The position numbers and the translations under genes are program-made. This document shows, in pieces, positions 7,567-14,150 of a stretch of 14,804 nucleotides of DNA. Location of the stretch: positions 1-14,804 of the forward strand of contig CAYVES010000048.1 in assembly GCA_964449845.1 (NCBI GenBank), given 5' to 3'. The stretch's first letter is position 1; each line of letters starts with the position of its first letter. The stretch is from SOKG01 sp964449845 (GTDB lineage Bacteria > Chloroflexota > Dehalococcoidia > SZUA-161). The notes under the pieces are model-generated. The model was not told the DNA's origin, made no database searches, and worked only from the letters and a program-made list of their open reading frames with translations.

Positions 7567-8952
7567 CTATCCCTTCTGCAACACGTGCAGATTTGCCATG
7601 GAAATGCCGCTGAGCATTGCTCCAACGATCCCCAGAAACCCCTGGTCCGTCCCGCAAATAAACAGGTTCTCCAGGTGTGTCCTTCCCGTCTTGATCTTGC
7701 TTGGAGTCCCATATACCGCGCCGTTTAAGTGCCCCGTGAATCTGTGAATCGTCTTGGGAGTGAAGACATCTGTGTAAATGATTGAGTCACGGAAATCTGG
7801 TACGAATTTTACCACCTCTTTAAGCGAGGTTTCAAGCCAGGCAGCTTTTTGTGCCTCATATTCTTCCTGCTCCAGCTTGTTCCACAGATCGAAATTAGCC
7901 ATGTTGGTTACCCTGATCATGGCTTCAGGCAGTGGGCTTTCGAAGTAGAAATTGTTGGGGCAGCATATAACGCCGCTTGAGACATCAACCAGATCATCTG
8001 GTCTCCTATAACTGAATTTATCCGAGTTATTGAAAAAGATGATTGTTGTATCGTAGCCCGTTTCCGCAAGTTCTCTATCCAGGACCATGATAAACTCTAC
8101 GAATGAAAGTCGCCCCACATCACGCTTGACTCTTACAGGATCGTAGTCGGATAGAAGCCTCATGGTCTCAACATAACCGGCCGATGATATTATTTTGTCT
8201 GCCGTCAGCACTTCACCGTTATCGAGCAATACCGATTCAACCTTGCCGTTAGCAACTTGAATATTCTGCACCCCACACCTTACCCTTAGCTCACCACCGT
8301 GGTCATGAAATTTCTTGACCAGTACGTCCAGGATCTGCCGCACCCCCGCTTGGGGCCGGGCAAAACCCTCGCAGAAGATACTATTGAACATGATGACGAA
8401 CTGCCCGAATTCCATGTCATTTTCCTGGGCGTTGCCGTAGTACATGAGTGGACAGAAGATCATATCAATGAGGAGGGGGTCGGAAACAATCGAGCCCACG
8501 ACTTCGCGAGCCGAGATTGGTTTCGCATCCAGGGCCAGCGCGTCGTATTCAGAGATAGTCTTGAGCAGCTTTTGGAAGTTGTCGGCTTGCGCTGGGAAGT
8601 TGTCGACAACATCCTGCACAAAGAAGTCCAGGTTGTTGTTGAATCTGAGGGTTTTCCCCGGGAACTTGACCATTGACATTCGTTGCTGGCAGAGGGCAAA
8701 ATCCTCAACTCTTAGCTTGAGCTGTCGCAGCAGCTTGGGGAGGGGCGTTGATTTGGTACCCTCGGGGACATAATTGGTCATTGCATGAAGGCCAACATCG
8801 AATTTATGTCCGTCCCTGCTGTAGAATGAGTTTAGTCCCCCGACACGATAGTGTTTTTCGAGGATGCAAACCTTTTTATTGTAGTATGCCAATCTGATGC
8901 CAGCAGCGAGGCCGGACATCCCTGCCCCTATAATAATAACGTCGTAGCTCAT
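7567..8952 (-). CDS. CrtI/CrtISO-like FAD-dependent desaturase or isomerase (copy B)
   Basis: A second CrtI-family flavoprotein of about 461 residues. DVIIIGAGMSGLAAG (GAGMSG at 9-14) and ILEKHYRVGG (Glu32) form the FAD-binding Rossmann fold. The segment DGHKFDVGLHAMT resembles GHIFDVSLHGF in its neighbour. The C-terminal ENLFICGTDQGFLGIVGAML is the family's second FAD motif. The ATG at 8952 is chosen because it places the Rossmann motif at the usual N-terminal position; a TTG at 8991 would add 13 residues and lie inside a hairpin. No strong ribosome binding site is seen, and a 9-bp inverted repeat (8973-9000) lies just upstream. Two unlike CrtI-type enzymes side by side could act in sequence or as partners on one lipid substrate. 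The exact reaction cannot be inferred from sequence. Confidence 0.87.
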   Translation of the reverse strand: MSYDVIIIGAGMSGLAAGIRLAYYNKKVCILEKHYRVGGLNSFYSRDGHKFDVGLHAMTNYVPEGTKSTPLPKLLRQLKLRVEDFALCQQRMSMVKFPGKTLRFNNNLDFFVQDVVDNFPAQADNFQKLLKTISEYDALALDAKPISAREVVGSIVSDPLLIDMIFCPLMYYGNAQENDMEFGQFVIMFNSIFCEGFARPQAGVRQILDVLVKKFHDHGGELRVRCGVQNIQVANGKVESVLLDNGEVLTADKIISSAGYVETMRLLSDYDPVRVKRDVGRLSFVEFIMVLDRELAETGYDTTIIFFNNSDKFSYRRPDDLVDVSSGVICCPNNFYFESPLPEAMIRVTNMANFDLWNKLEQEEYEAQKAAWLETSLKEVVKFVPDFRDSIIYTDVFTPKTIHRFTGHLNGAVYGTPSKIKTGRTHLENLFICGTDQGFLGIVGAMLSGISMANLHVLQKG

Positions 8953-8972
8953 ATCCAGGCTCTGGTAAGAGA

Positions 8973-9000
8973 TTTCTCCCCTGTCTTGCAAGGGGAGAAA
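8973..9000. promoter_or_regulatory. Perfect 9-bp inverted repeat before the CrtI-like gene
   Basis: TTTCTCCCC (8973-8981) pairs perfectly with GGGGAGAAA (8992-9000) across a 10-base spacer. In the minus-strand transcript the hairpin would sit about 20 bases before the CrtI-like start codon, and its 3' arm contains the only GGGGAG near that gene. It could tune translation, act as an RNA processing site, or be a small dispersed repeat. A second smaller hairpin, GAGCC/GGCTC, lies at 9008-9020. Confidence 0.4.
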
Positions 9001-9061
9001 GTTATGTGAGCCTTCGGCTCTCTGGTGAAATGATGTGCTCTGTTTCCCTGGCGCCTATTGG

Positions 9062-9153
9062 CTAAGTATCTTTCATGAGTGGCTCCGAATACGCCACAGA
9101 GCTACCAAAGCAGACAATTCCATATCAATTCCAGCCAAGAGGTTGCCCCGATG
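9062..9153 (-). pseudogene. Eroded C-terminal remnant of an acyl carrier protein gene
   Basis: The minus strand encodes GSSVAYSEPLMKDT followed by TAG (stop at 9062-9064). This closely matches the end of the ACP at 12579-12830 (DSSVAYLEPLIKDI). DNA similarity continues upstream for about 30 more bases, but one base is missing, so the frame is broken. The first three quarters of the gene, including the phosphopantetheine serine, are gone, and the remnant begins almost directly after the FabF-like stop codon. In the duplicate cassette an intact ACP sits in exactly this place after the other FabF-like gene. This is therefore a deletion remnant of the first cassette's ACP. Confidence 0.75.
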
Positions 9154-10404
9154 CTATCCTGCAAATCTTTTCACAATAAGGACGGAATTGATGCCCAACA
9201 TTCCGAAAGAGTTATTCAGGATATAGTCGACCTTATCCACCTTTTTGGGCTTGTTGATTACGAGGTTCTTAAAGGCACACTCGGGGTCCAGGTTGTCCAC
9301 ATTGATGGTCTGGTGAACGATATGGTCTTCAAAGGAGGGTAAATTGCCCACCAATTCCAAAGCGCCAGCAGCTCCCATGCTGTGGCCAATGTAGCTCTTG
9401 GTGTTGTTTATGTAGGTATTTGAGTTGTTTCCGAACACTTGTCTGATCGCCTGACACTCTGCCTTGTCTCCTTCAGGCGTTGCAGTCGCGTGGGTGTTGA
9501 CGATATCGATGTCGCTCGCTGATATGCCGGCTTTCTTGAGAGCGAGGTTCATGCACTCAGCTTGCATTTGCGGGTTGGGAAGAACGTAATCCCATGCATC
9601 CGAGTTGATGGCGTAACCCACGATCTCGCCGTAAATCCTGGCCCCTCTCTCGAGTGCGTCACTCAATTTCTCCAGAACGCACATGCAGCCGCCTTCGGAA
9701 ACAACAACACCGTTTCGGTCCCTATCGAAAGGACGGGATGCCTTCGTGGGGTCCGGATGGCTCGCCAAGGCACGTTCATTCTTGAAGCTGAGATAAATAC
9801 CAAAACCGTGGATGACCTCTGAGACACCGCCAGCCAGAGCCAGATCCACTTCACCCAACAGCAGCATCTGAACGCCGTGTATAAGTCCAAGGTTGCCGGC
9901 GGCGCAAGCACCACCCAGTGTGTAGTGTGGGCCGGTAATCCCCGTATTCAGGGTGACTTCGCCGGCTGGCGCATTGGCCACAGTTTTTGGATTTTGGTGG
10001 TGTGACCAGACGTCTAGATTGTAGCCGAACTGCTTGAGTTTATAGATTTCATTCTCGGTTTGCACGTTGCCGTGCTCGGTAATCCCGACATAGACACCAA
10101 TTCTCGACTTATCAACGGAGTCAAGGTCCAATTTCGCATCAGCGACTGCCTCGCGACAGCAGTAAACGCCAAAAGACCCTGCTCGCGTTCCCCGACGCAG
10201 TTCTTTCCTGCTCTGATACTTCAGTGGGTCAAAATCGCACGCACCGGCTATGACTTCTCCCATGTAGTGGGTTTCGATTCTCCCTATTCCGGATTTGCCA
10301 GCGAGCAAGTTCTGTCGAAACTCCGTAAGGTTGTTTCCGTTTGGTGCCGACAGACCTACGCCGGTGATTACGATTCGTGTTTCATCAGCCATCTTGGTAA
10401 CCAT
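9154..10404 (-). CDS. FabF-like 3-oxoacyl-ACP synthase, first copy
   Basis: A 416-residue elongating ketosynthase of the KAS I/II type, condensing malonyl-ACP with an acyl chain. The Cys-His-His triad is complete: Cys167 (GGACAAGN), His305 (NTHATATPEGD) and His341 (SYIGHSMGAAG), with Lys336. The C-terminal gating loop, GFGGTN in ordinary FabF, reads GMLGIN (401-406). The ATG at 10404 is chosen because the paralogue at 12878-14128 starts with the same MVTKM and the lengths then agree. The frame is open to 10461 with a more distant start overlapping the upstream gene. No clear ribosome binding site is seen. By hand count it is about 84% identical to the paralogue. The largest difference is at residues 197-206, near the acyl pocket in FabF. 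Confidence 0.92.
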   Translation of the reverse strand: MVTKMADETRIVITGVGLSAPNGNNLTEFRQNLLAGKSGIGRIETHYMGEVIAGACDFDPLKYQSRKELRRGTRAGSFGVYCCREAVADAKLDLDSVDKSRIGVYVGITEHGNVQTENEIYKLKQFGYNLDVWSHHQNPKTVANAPAGEVTLNTGITGPHYTLGGACAAGNLGLIHGVQMLLLGEVDLALAGGVSEVIHGFGIYLSFKNERALASHPDPTKASRPFDRDRNGVVVSEGGCMCVLEKLSDALERGARIYGEIVGYAINSDAWDYVLPNPQMQAECMNLALKKAGISASDIDIVNTHATATPEGDKAECQAIRQVFGNNSNTYINNTKSYIGHSMGAAGALELVGNLPSFEDHIVHQTINVDNLDPECAFKNLVINKPKKVDKVDYILNNSFGMLGINSVLIVKRFAG

Positions 10405-10430
10405 CTTACTTAGGACGTCACCCCCTGACG

Positions 10431-11480
10431 CTACCATTCCAGACCCAGCACAATAACGCACAAGCCGCTGCCGGCTGCCATCATCACAACCTTATCGCCA
10501 GGATTAACACGGCCCTCCTCAATTCCTATAGCTAGCGAGATGGGGAGGGAACAAGAAGCGATGTTCCCCAGGTATTCCACGGTGGAAAAGCTCTTGGATT
10601 GATCCAGCTCCAGGGTATGAAACAATACCTGTTGATGGACAGAGCTGACCTGATGGGTAAAAAAGCCGTTTACATCTGGCTCTTTCCAGCCCAGCTCTCG
10701 CTGGAAGGCCTTCCATGTTTCGGCCGCCAATGCCACTCCATTATTCAGAATCCCTGTATAGTCAGTACTCATATTGGGGTAGCTACGCGGGTCGTAGAAA
10801 TAAGTATCAGCTTCTACGCGACAGAGGTCATTGTGTTGTGAAGCAGTGCGAACCGCTCCCCCCAAGAGTCTATGTCCAGATTTCGACACGGAAGAGCGAG
10901 TCAGCGCCACTGCCACTGCTCCCGACCCCAGGGTTAGAGAGGCGAAGGCGTGTTTCAGCTTGTCCCTGGTGACGTCTGGGGCTTTCAACAGGTCATCGAT
11001 CGTTGAATCAATAAGTCGCTTGCCGCCCTCCGCGCCAACCACAATTCCTGCTTTTACCTGGCCCAGTTCGATCATATTTGCCAGAGTTACCATGCCGTTG
11101 GCGAAACCCATGCAGGCATTTGAGATGTCGAAGATAGTGGCTGTGGCAGGGAGGCCCAAAGAATCATGGACTAAGGTGGCTGTCGCTGGCTCCAGGAAAT
11201 CACGGCATACGGAAGTATGAAGTAGACATTCGATGTCCTCTTTATCGATTCCGGACTTGGCTATGGCTTTTTCTGCCGCTCTTGCACTGGCCTGGCTCGG
11301 CGTCGTCTCATCGTCCCAGAATCGCCGCTCACGAATTCCGGTCATGATTTCGAAGCGTCCGTAAGAGAGATTCAGTTTCTCGTATAAGGGGGCCACCCTC
11401 TCTTCCAGGCTCTGTGACGTGACGATCGTCTCCGGGAGTTCGTACCCAAAGGACTCGATGCAGACGTTCTTATACCGCAT
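10431..11480 (-). CDS. OleA/FabH-like 3-oxoacyl synthase III, first copy
   Basis: A 349-residue thiolase-fold ketosynthase, nearer to OleA than to housekeeping FabH. The nucleophile is Cys123 in SNACMGFANGM, with His276 (FFTHQVS) and Asn306 (YLGNIAS). RDFLEPATA carries Glu97 exactly 26 residues before the cysteine. That matches Glu117 and Cys143 of Xanthomonas OleA, where the glutamate helps join two acyl chains. The C-terminus AAGSGLCVIVLGLEW is typical of the group. OleB, OleC and OleD are not seen nearby, so olefin formation is not supported. It may start a chain or join an acyl starter to a second unit. The ATG at 11480 has AGGGG about 10 bases upstream. It lies 26 bases before the FabF-like gene. 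Confidence 0.88.
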   Translation of the reverse strand: MRYKNVCIESFGYELPETIVTSQSLEERVAPLYEKLNLSYGRFEIMTGIRERRFWDDETTPSQASARAAEKAIAKSGIDKEDIECLLHTSVCRDFLEPATATLVHDSLGLPATATIFDISNACMGFANGMVTLANMIELGQVKAGIVVGAEGGKRLIDSTIDDLLKAPDVTRDKLKHAFASLTLGSGAVAVALTRSSVSKSGHRLLGGAVRTASQHNDLCRVEADTYFYDPRSYPNMSTDYTGILNNGVALAAETWKAFQRELGWKEPDVNGFFTHQVSSVHQQVLFHTLELDQSKSFSTVEYLGNIASCSLPISLAIGIEEGRVNPGDKVVMMAAGSGLCVIVLGLEW

Positions 11481-11498
11481 TTCAATACATCCCCTGCA

Positions 11499-11714
11499 AA
11501 CTCGCTACCGTCGCTGGGGCATACCTGGCGTCAAACGCTGTGGCGCTCACCTTTGCCCTAGCTTGATAGCAACGTTGGGATATGGAACTTCGTCTTCAGA
11601 TTCGCCCAGACCTCAGCAGCCTCCGAGGGAATCACCCTGTCCGGGATATACTTCCCAACACCAGCGAGGACAGCGCAAATCTTTCTTGAACTCGCTACCG
11701 TGTCCGGGACATAC
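11499..11714. repeat. Imperfect 26-bp direct repeat, 190 bp apart
   Basis: The segments 11499-11524 and 11689-11714 match at 21 of 26 positions, sharing AACTCGCTACCG and CATAC at their ends. On the minus strand the right copy encodes EYVPDTVAS of the small protein. The left copy encodes RYAPATVAS in the alternative frame just before the FabH-like gene. This supports an internal protein repeat cut by a frameshift. Confidence 0.45.
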
Positions 11715-11947
11715 TCCCATGCTGCGGTAATAAGAGAGGAGCGCACCTTCTGAGGCAATTTGCCCAGCCCACTAATGACCCCATTGATCGCCTTAGGTGG
11801 GACGTGCTTATCCAGTGTATTCAAGTAAAAGAGCAGCAGCCTATCCGGTACACATGTGTCGGCTAACTTCACCTCAAGCGAGATTAGCTTATCTGAGGCA
11901 AACTTATCCAGTCGTCCAAGGATGGACCTTGTTCTCTTTAACAGCAT
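11558..11947 (-). CDS. Unrecognised small repeat-containing protein, probably frameshifted
   Basis: A 129-residue frame that I do not recognise. It is the first open frame after the promoter at 12013-12041. It appears mainly helical and has imperfect repeats around VPPKAI, VPDTVAS and IPDRVI, spaced about 22-30 residues apart. No signal peptide or clear membrane segment is seen. After its stop at 11558-11560 another frame continues the same repeat style (RYAPATVAS, like EYVPDTVAS) and ends with a TGA at 11482-11484, one base before the FabH-like start. The intact protein may thus have been about 155 residues, with one frameshift or sequencing error near 11560-11575. The start at 11947 has only a weak ribosome binding site. 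It could be a scaffold or a decaying gene. Confidence 0.45.
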   Translation of the reverse strand: MLLKRTRSILGRLDKFASDKLISLEVKLADTCVPDRLLLFYLNTLDKHVPPKAINGVISGLGKLPQKVRSSLITAAWEYVPDTVASSRKICAVLAGVGKYIPDRVIPSEAAEVWANLKTKFHIPTLLSS

Positions 11948-12012
11948 GTCCCCAGCTCTGGTACGCGTATACTACAACTAGTGGTAGATTATGGTAATCC
12001 ACGTAATGCCAT

Positions 12013-12041
12013 ACTATCACACTTTTGGTCGAATTTGTCAA
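12013..12041 (-). promoter_or_regulatory. Sigma70-type promoter for the main minus-strand operon
   Basis: On the minus strand a perfect TTGACA -35 box (12036-12041) is followed by exactly 17 bases and GATAGT (12013-12018; four of six matches to TATAAT). A TG immediately upstream of the -10 (TGT then GATAGT) gives an extended -10 element. The surrounding DNA is AT-rich compared with the genes. The start would be near 12006, about 60 bases before the small protein at 11947. It would drive everything from there to fabD. The imperfect inverted repeat in 11981-12002, just downstream, might be an operator. Confidence 0.55.
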
Positions 12042-12347
12042 CGGCTTCAAATTAACTACCCTTCACTTATCCTACATTCATTTTTCCAAATACTTACTTT
12101 GGGAGAGTGCCATGAGGAAGTACGGTAACGGTGGTCTGGGATTGTTTACTAACGCCGGTCGTTCCCATCCTCTCTCCCGCCGGAGTCTGGACATTCCAGC
12201 GCCTGCGATGGGAACATCGTAACTCGTGGCCAGGCTCTATTGGGAGACCCCGCCGTTCGGCGAGGGGGGAAATCTGTGTATACCTTAGTATCTGTAGTCA
12301 AATGAGGTAAAACGATGTGTTTTGTTCCGAAAATAGACTTTCTTCCG

Positions 12348-12505
12348 CTCGCCCTGAGCTTGTCGAAGGGAGCCCCTCTATTAACTCGGCACAGGGCTGT
12401 CGAAGCGCCGTTCAGGGTTCGACATAGCTCTCCTGAGCCCTGGCCTTGGCCAGGCCCAAGGCTAGTCGAAGGGAGCGGAGCCGAAGGGCTCACCACGAAC
12501 GGCAT
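12348..12505. repeat. REP-like dispersed repeat block rich in hairpins
   Basis: The stretch opens with GCCCTGAGCTTGTCGAAGGG (12351-12370), a motif I recognise as a widespread intergenic repeat type in many bacterial genomes. It contains related and inverted pieces: GTTCAGGGTTCGAC at about 12410-12423 and GTCGAAGGGAGCGGAGCC at about 12465-12482. Perfect hairpins include GCCTTGG/CCAAGGC (12443-12449 with 12456-12462) and GAGCC/GGCTC near 12478-12491. It lies between the ACP stop and the next promoter, where it may help end or insulate the upstream transcript. Genome-wide copy number cannot be seen here. Confidence 0.5.
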
Positions 12506-12578
12506 CTAGCATATCCTTTTCCAATCATTCGCTGGTGAGCAATCGCCCATGTAGGTTTGATTCGCTGATGCCTATTGG

Positions 12579-12830
12579 CTAGATATCCTTTATCAGCGGC
12601 TCCAAATAGGCCACAGAGCTATCCATGGTAGATAACTTCATGTAGTCGTCTTCCGGCACAGTGATACCGTAGCGTTTTCGCAACTCCATGATTATGTCCA
12701 GGAAATCCATAGAGTCCATTTCGATCTGGTCTCGTATGCGGACATCATCCTTGAGGTTGCTCAGATCCTCATCAGGTACAATTTCGTGGATGATCTCTAG
12801 AATCATGGATCTAATTTCTTCTGCCTTCAT
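12579..12830 (-). CDS. Acyl carrier protein
   Basis: A small acidic four-helix carrier protein of 83 residues, carrying growing acyl chains on a phosphopantetheine arm. The attachment serine is in EMDSMDFLDIIMEL (Ser40), a DSM context instead of the commoner DSL. The following helix and VPEDDYMKLSTMDSSVAYL match the ACP helix II-III layout. The ATG at 12830 has a good AAGGA ribosome binding site about 5 bases upstream. It lies 47 bases after the FabF-like gene and is the last gene of the second cassette. It is the only intact ACP in the window, because the matching ACP of the other cassette is reduced to a remnant at 9062-9153. The PPTase at 3543-4124 is its likely activator. Confidence 0.92.
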   Translation of the reverse strand: MKAEEIRSMILEIIHEIVPDEDLSNLKDDVRIRDQIEMDSMDFLDIIMELRKRYGITVPEDDYMKLSTMDSSVAYLEPLIKDI

Positions 12831-12877
12831 AGGTTCCTTCCCTTCTATTACAGCTAGAATAGACCCTTCAATACTGA

Positions 12878-14128
12878 TTATTCTGCAAATCTTCTGACTA
12901 TAATGGCGGAATTGATCCCCAACATTCCGAAAGAGTTATTCAAGATGTAGTCGACCTTGTCCACCTTTTTGGGTTCGTTGATTACAAGGTTCTTAAGGGC
13001 GCACTCGGGGTCGAGATTGTCCACATTGATGGTCTGGTGGACGATATGGTCTTCAAAGGAGGGCAAATTGCCCACCAGTTCCAAAGCACCGGCAGCTCCC
13101 ATGCTGTGGCCAATGTAGCTCTTGGTGTTATTTATGTAGGTCTTTGAGTTGTTTCCAAACACTTCTCTGATCGCCTGACATTCCGCCTTGTCACCTTCAC
13201 GGGTTGCAGTCCCGTGGGTGTTGATGATATCGATGTCGCTGGCTGATATGCCGGCCTTTTTGAGAGCAAGGTCCATGCATTCAACTTGCCTTTGAGCGTT
13301 TGGAAGAATGAAATCAAATGCATCTGAGTTTGTTGCATATCCGACGATTTCGCCGTAAATCCTGGCCCCTCTCTCGAGTGCGTCACTCAATCTTTCCAGA
13401 ACGCAAACACAGCCGCCTTCGGAAACGACGATACCGTTTCGGTCCCTGTCGAAAGGGCGGGATGCCTTCTGAGGATCAGGATGGCTTGCCAACGCCCCTT
13501 CATTTTTGAAAGCTGCAAAAACACCGAATGTATGAGGGGTCTCTGATACCCCACCGGCTAAGGCCAAATCCACATCGCCCAGGCGCAGCATTTGTAAGCC
13601 TTGTATAAGTCCGAGGTTGCCGGCAGCGCAAGCGGCTCCCAAGGTGTAGTGTGGGCCGGTAATACCCATATTCAGGGTGACCTCGCCGGCGGGATTGTTG
13701 GCCACAGTTCTCGGGTTGTGGTGGTGCGACCAGACTTCTACGTTGTAGTCGAACTGCTTGATGTTGTAAATCTCATTTTCTGTTTCTACGTTACCGTGCT
13801 CGGTGATCCCGAGATAGATGCCAATTCTCGATTTGTCAACAGACTCGAAATCCAATTTCGAGTCAGCGATTGCCTCGTGAGAGCAGTATATTGCAATAGA
13901 CCCTGCTCGCGTTCCCCGACGCAGTTCCTTTTTCTTCTGATACCTCAGTGGGTCAAAGTCGCACACACCGGCTATGACTTCACCCATGTAGTGGGTTTCG
14001 ATTCTCCCTACGCCGGACTTGCCAGCGAGCAAGTTCTGCCGAAACTCTGCAAGATTGTTTCCGTTCGGTGCCGTTAGACCGATCCCGGTTATTACAATTC
14101 TCGTCTCATCAAGCATCTTGGTAACCAT
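12878..14128 (-). CDS. FabF-like 3-oxoacyl-ACP synthase, second copy
   Basis: The paralogue of the gene at 9154-10404, also 416 residues, an elongating ketosynthase. Cys167 (GAACAAGN), His305 (NTHGTATREGD), Lys336 and His341 (SYIGHSMG) are all present, so it should be catalytically competent rather than a chain-length factor. Its gating loop is GMLGIN, the same departure from GFGGTN as in its sister. Residues 197-206 differ strongly from the sister, which may mean a different acyl chain is accepted. The start MVTKM at 14128 is shared with the sister; an internal ATG at 14116 is possible. The gene lies 22 bases after the OleA-like gene and 47 bases before the ACP. Confidence 0.92.
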   Translation of the reverse strand: MVTKMLDETRIVITGIGLTAPNGNNLAEFRQNLLAGKSGVGRIETHYMGEVIAGVCDFDPLRYQKKKELRRGTRAGSIAIYCSHEAIADSKLDFESVDKSRIGIYLGITEHGNVETENEIYNIKQFDYNVEVWSHHHNPRTVANNPAGEVTLNMGITGPHYTLGAACAAGNLGLIQGLQMLRLGDVDLALAGGVSETPHTFGVFAAFKNEGALASHPDPQKASRPFDRDRNGIVVSEGGCVCVLERLSDALERGARIYGEIVGYATNSDAFDFILPNAQRQVECMDLALKKAGISASDIDIINTHGTATREGDKAECQAIREVFGNNSKTYINNTKSYIGHSMGAAGALELVGNLPSFEDHIVHQTINVDNLDPECALKNLVINEPKKVDKVDYILNNSFGMLGINSAIIVRRFAE

Positions 14129-14150
14129 CTAATCCGAGGGTTGTCTCGAG

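Larger units (their letters stand above)
11948..12578. other. 631-bp gene-free spacer between the two cassettes
   Basis: No convincing gene. From left to right it holds the operon leader and promoter (11948-12041) and an AT-rich stretch to about 12110. A structured stretch follows, with inverted repeat GTTCCCATC (12161-12169)/GATGGGAAC (12207-12215) and a CGCCG/CGGCG hairpin (12251-12262). Next come a second AT-rich stretch (about 12280-12345) and the REP-like block (12348-12505). Short open frames on both strands here have repeat-like composition and no recognisable protein. The 12150-12270 stretch could be a decayed mobile element end, but I cannot identify it. Confidence 0.5.

Noticed and set aside
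6142..8952. Ordinary carotenoid biosynthesis cluster
   Set aside because: No phytoene/squalene synthase, prenyl transferase or cyclase is in the window, and both CrtI-like genes are embedded among FASII genes.
10431..11480. Full olefin (OleABCD) pathway
   Set aside because: Only the OleA-like protein is present; no OleB hydrolase, OleC ligase-like or OleD reductase is visible, and the neighbours are FASII enzymes.
12025..12222. Plus-strand open frame of 65 codons in the spacer
   Set aside because: It covers the minus-strand promoter and an inverted repeat, has low-complexity repeat-like sequence and no recognisable domain.
12149..12505. Minus-strand open frame of 118 codons across the REP-like block
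   Set aside because: Its sequence is mostly translated REP-like repeat and it has no protein family features.
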